From contig NC_083568.1 in the NCBI RefSeq assembly GCF_019925205.1, positions 5,198,237 through 5,262,236 on the forward strand: a DNA stretch of 64,000 bases, in the 5' to 3' direction. Of this stretch, positions 61,851 through 64,000 are shown piece after piece (positions within the stretch are counted from its first letter, which is position 1; the number at the start of each line of letters is the position of its first letter). The notes below the pieces were generated by a model. That model was not told where the DNA came from. It ran no database searches and saw only the letters and a program-made list of their open reading frames with translations. This DNA is from Metopolophium dirhodum (lineage: Eukaryota; Arthropoda; Insecta; Hemiptera; Aphididae). The position numbers were made by a program, and so were the translations under genes.

Positions 61851-63698
61851 TTAACGTCTTCTGCGACCGAATCTGAGGAATACGTGGTCCAGGTCTTGGC
61901 GTTTATCATTTTGCATCGCTGTATCGACCAATCCATCAGACATTCTGCTGTCTGTGAAAAAAAAACCACCTGAGTATTATTGTTAATAATGTCTGTAGTA
62001 AATATAGTACATGTATATAATATATAATACACAAATCATTTTGAACTAAAATTACAGTCATTCTATTGACTATTCATTTTAGATGTACATTTTATTGATG
62101 CAAAAAAAGATTTAAATATTTAATAGTATTTTCAGGCACATAGAAAATGTTAACGGATATGCAATGGAAATCTTTATGTTTGGATATTTATAGTTGGAAA
62201 TGCAACAGTAAACGGCTAAAAAAGGTATACTTTTATATTAGCTTATAAGTATAATTTTTTCAAAAATTTAGTTAATATTTATGATTTTATTATGTGGACA
62301 CACGTGATATTAATTTACCATAATATATTTTCGTATAGCATGTATAATAATATGTGTTGGTTATTGGTCTACCTATAGAACATATTTTGTATATATATAT
62401 AGGTTTCTTTATTTCTTATATAATATATAGATAATATACATTTAATAGGTACTTAAATACCAATTATGTTATTAGCTGATATTGTATTACATAAAAGTAT
62501 AATACATAGTGTTATGTATTTATGTACCTATATAATATATTGTTATCTTTTCCATGCCATAAATTGATCTATATAAATATAAGTGGTATCTTAATATTAT
62601 GTCTATCACGTGTTTAAAGTTTAATCAAAAAGAAATGTTAATTATGGAATCTGATAATTTTCGGCTAGTTGGCAATAAGCATTGCTATTAAATTATTTTC
62701 CCAGATAGGTTGTTCGTGGATGTAAAATCATTAATAATATGTACCTATATTTTATGTATCGTAATTTTTATCAGGATATTTGTACAGATCGGGTTAACTC
62801 TCCCTGCCCCTTGGCGGAAACACAAATAATGTGAAAGTTACGTTTTATCTTACAGCGCAACAATAATAATATGTTAGTAAGATGCACCAGATTTTTGACG
62901 CTTTTGGCTTACAAATTACTAACGCTTAGATAACCTAACCGTACAACATGAATTGTTTATTTTAGAAAAGTGAGGATGTGAGACAGTGAATATAGGTACC
63001 GAAGTGTACAACGAGAAGTCGTAAGACATAGAAACATTGAGCAATGCGGAATTGAGACCTATGTACGAATATTAAATGTATAATGTAAATATATATATAT
63101 ATATATATATATAAGAGACGAGTAAAAACAAAACGCTGTGGTGTTTTTGATCCATCCATGTCGAACTCGTTACGTTTTAGTTTTTATACGATTGATAAGA
63201 CACGACTGGTATTATGTCCGACGATACTGTTTTCATTTGGTTTTTTTTTTGTTTTTAACGTAGGTACCATACTGTACCGTACCTATACGTCTCATATTAT
63301 TGTTTATTATACACCTATACTCAATACTGTACTGTTACAGTTATTTCTATATCACATGATATAATATATTTCGTATATTATACATTTATTATTCGTGCAG
63401 GCATTGGGAATGTGCAGTACCCATATATATATATATATTATATGTGGTAAACGCTCGGCGAAATGTACTCACAAGGCATAGGCATCGGGAACTGCTTGTC
63501 TTGGATGAATGTTTCGATGGCGTTCGATAGGGTGCGGATGGTGGACAGAGTCAAACACGCTTCTCGCACCTTGGGCGGCGCGTCCTCCAGCAGCCCCGGC
63601 ATACACCGCGTGGGGAGGTTGTTTATCCGGCAATCGCACACGCTGGCCACGACCAGTAGCACCAGCACGCTAGTCAGCATCGTCCTGTACGTAGACAT
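61851..63698 (-). CDS. Ms: Myosuppressin neuropeptide precursor (2 exons)
   Basis: Encodes a FLRFamide-type neuropeptide that inhibits visceral and heart muscle in insects through a GPCR. Exon 1 (63473-63698) starts MSTYRTMLTSVLVLLVVASV, a signal peptide with likely cleavage near DCR. The spacer then has PTRCMPGLLEDAPPKVREAC, which matches the C-x-G-(I/L)-x-E-x-PP-x-(I/V)R-x-x-C pattern of insect myosuppressin precursors. Exon 2 (61851-61951) begins after a CACAG acceptor and gives NDKR|QDLDHVFLRF|GRRR and stop TAA. The mature peptide is QDLDHVFLRFamide, probably with pyroglutamate, released at KR and amidated from the glycine before RRR. Total 327 nt, 108 residues, as in the family. The exon 2 frame that is open longest is a different one and hides the peptide. 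An ATG 105 bases upstream is in frame, but 63698 places the signal peptide at the N-terminus. Confidence 0.95.
63091..63114. repeat. TA microsatellite in the myosuppressin intron
   Basis: An AT dinucleotide run of about 24 bases in the single intron of the gene. Confidence 0.85.
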
Positions 63699-64000
63699 TA
63701 TTTTTCTTTCTACGACAATCAATACGACAGTGTTTAAAAACATTTCCGCACCGCGCCGCGTGTTACATAATATATTATAGAGACGAGATAGGTGGGTACA
63801 CAATCATTGTTTGTCGCGCGCGTGACTTGTCGACGCGCAGGGCGCAGTCCTTTAAAATATAACTATTATAGTACGTCTGTTATGTGCGACGCTTCGCCCG
63901 TTTCGTCTGTCCCTCCGTGTCGACGGTTAGCATAATATGTTACACAAAATGTCGTCGACGTAGGTACACGATACTAATATTTTAAGCGGGTATAATGAGC
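63699..64000 (-). promoter_or_regulatory. Probable myosuppressin 5' region
   Basis: Immediately upstream of the myosuppressin start the sequence becomes GC-rich with many CpG steps (63740-63960), unlike the rest of the window. On the minus strand CTATAATATATTA near 63766-63780 could act as a TATA box, placing a start site near 63740. This is inference from position and composition. Confidence 0.35.

Noticed and set aside
61823..62032. 69-codon minus-strand frame over myosuppressin exon 2
   Set aside because: Wrong frame; it destroys the conserved DHVFLRFG peptide and ignores the splice acceptor.
63463..63780. 105-codon plus-strand open frame
   Set aside because: Antisense to myosuppressin exon 1, which has a signal peptide and family motif on the minus strand.
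1..64000. CRISPR arrays, operons or bacterial genes
   Set aside because: None seen; every supported gene has spliceosomal introns or belongs to an animal family.

Overview
The window looks like insect nuclear DNA, most probably from an aphid. It is very AT-rich, its genes are split into many short exons by small introns, and short TAGGTA/TACCTA words recur throughout. All recognised proteins are animal families. Species-level assignment is inference; no search was run.

Layout. (1) 1-18373, minus: most of unc79, a HEAT-type subunit of the NALCN sodium-leak channel complex. Its start is inside the window and its 3' end runs off the left edge. (2) 18374-23088: intergenic, with an inverted-repeat element and a GC-rich nested hairpin. 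(3) 23089-29422, minus: Scm, a Polycomb-group protein with two FCS zinc fingers, two MBT repeats, a SLED domain and a SAM domain. (4) 30790-31002, plus: Ggamma1, head-to-head with Scm. (5) 31884-33519, minus: Cu/Zn superoxide dismutase Sod1 in four exons. (6) 33520-37926: transposon-rich gap. (7) 37927-49348, plus: a complete 20-exon C2CD5 homologue whose joined exons give an open frame of 1353 codons. (8) 49349-55195: nested transposable elements. (9) 55196-55298, plus: a lone signal-peptide-like first coding exon of an unidentified gene. (10) 61851-63698, minus: the myosuppressin neuropeptide precursor in two exons, visible only when the right frame and splice are used.

The genes form no operon or pathway. 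Two concern neuronal signalling (unc79, myosuppressin), one general G-protein signalling (Ggamma1), one chromatin silencing (Scm), one oxidative defence (Sod1) and one membrane traffic (C2CD5). The rest is unusually rich in non-autonomous mobile DNA: eight copies of one non-coding repeat family, foldback elements, several hAT-like elements with 8-bp target duplications, a Tigger-like element, two SINE-like insertions and a TIR element interrupted by another repeat. Two stable hairpins are not explained by these.
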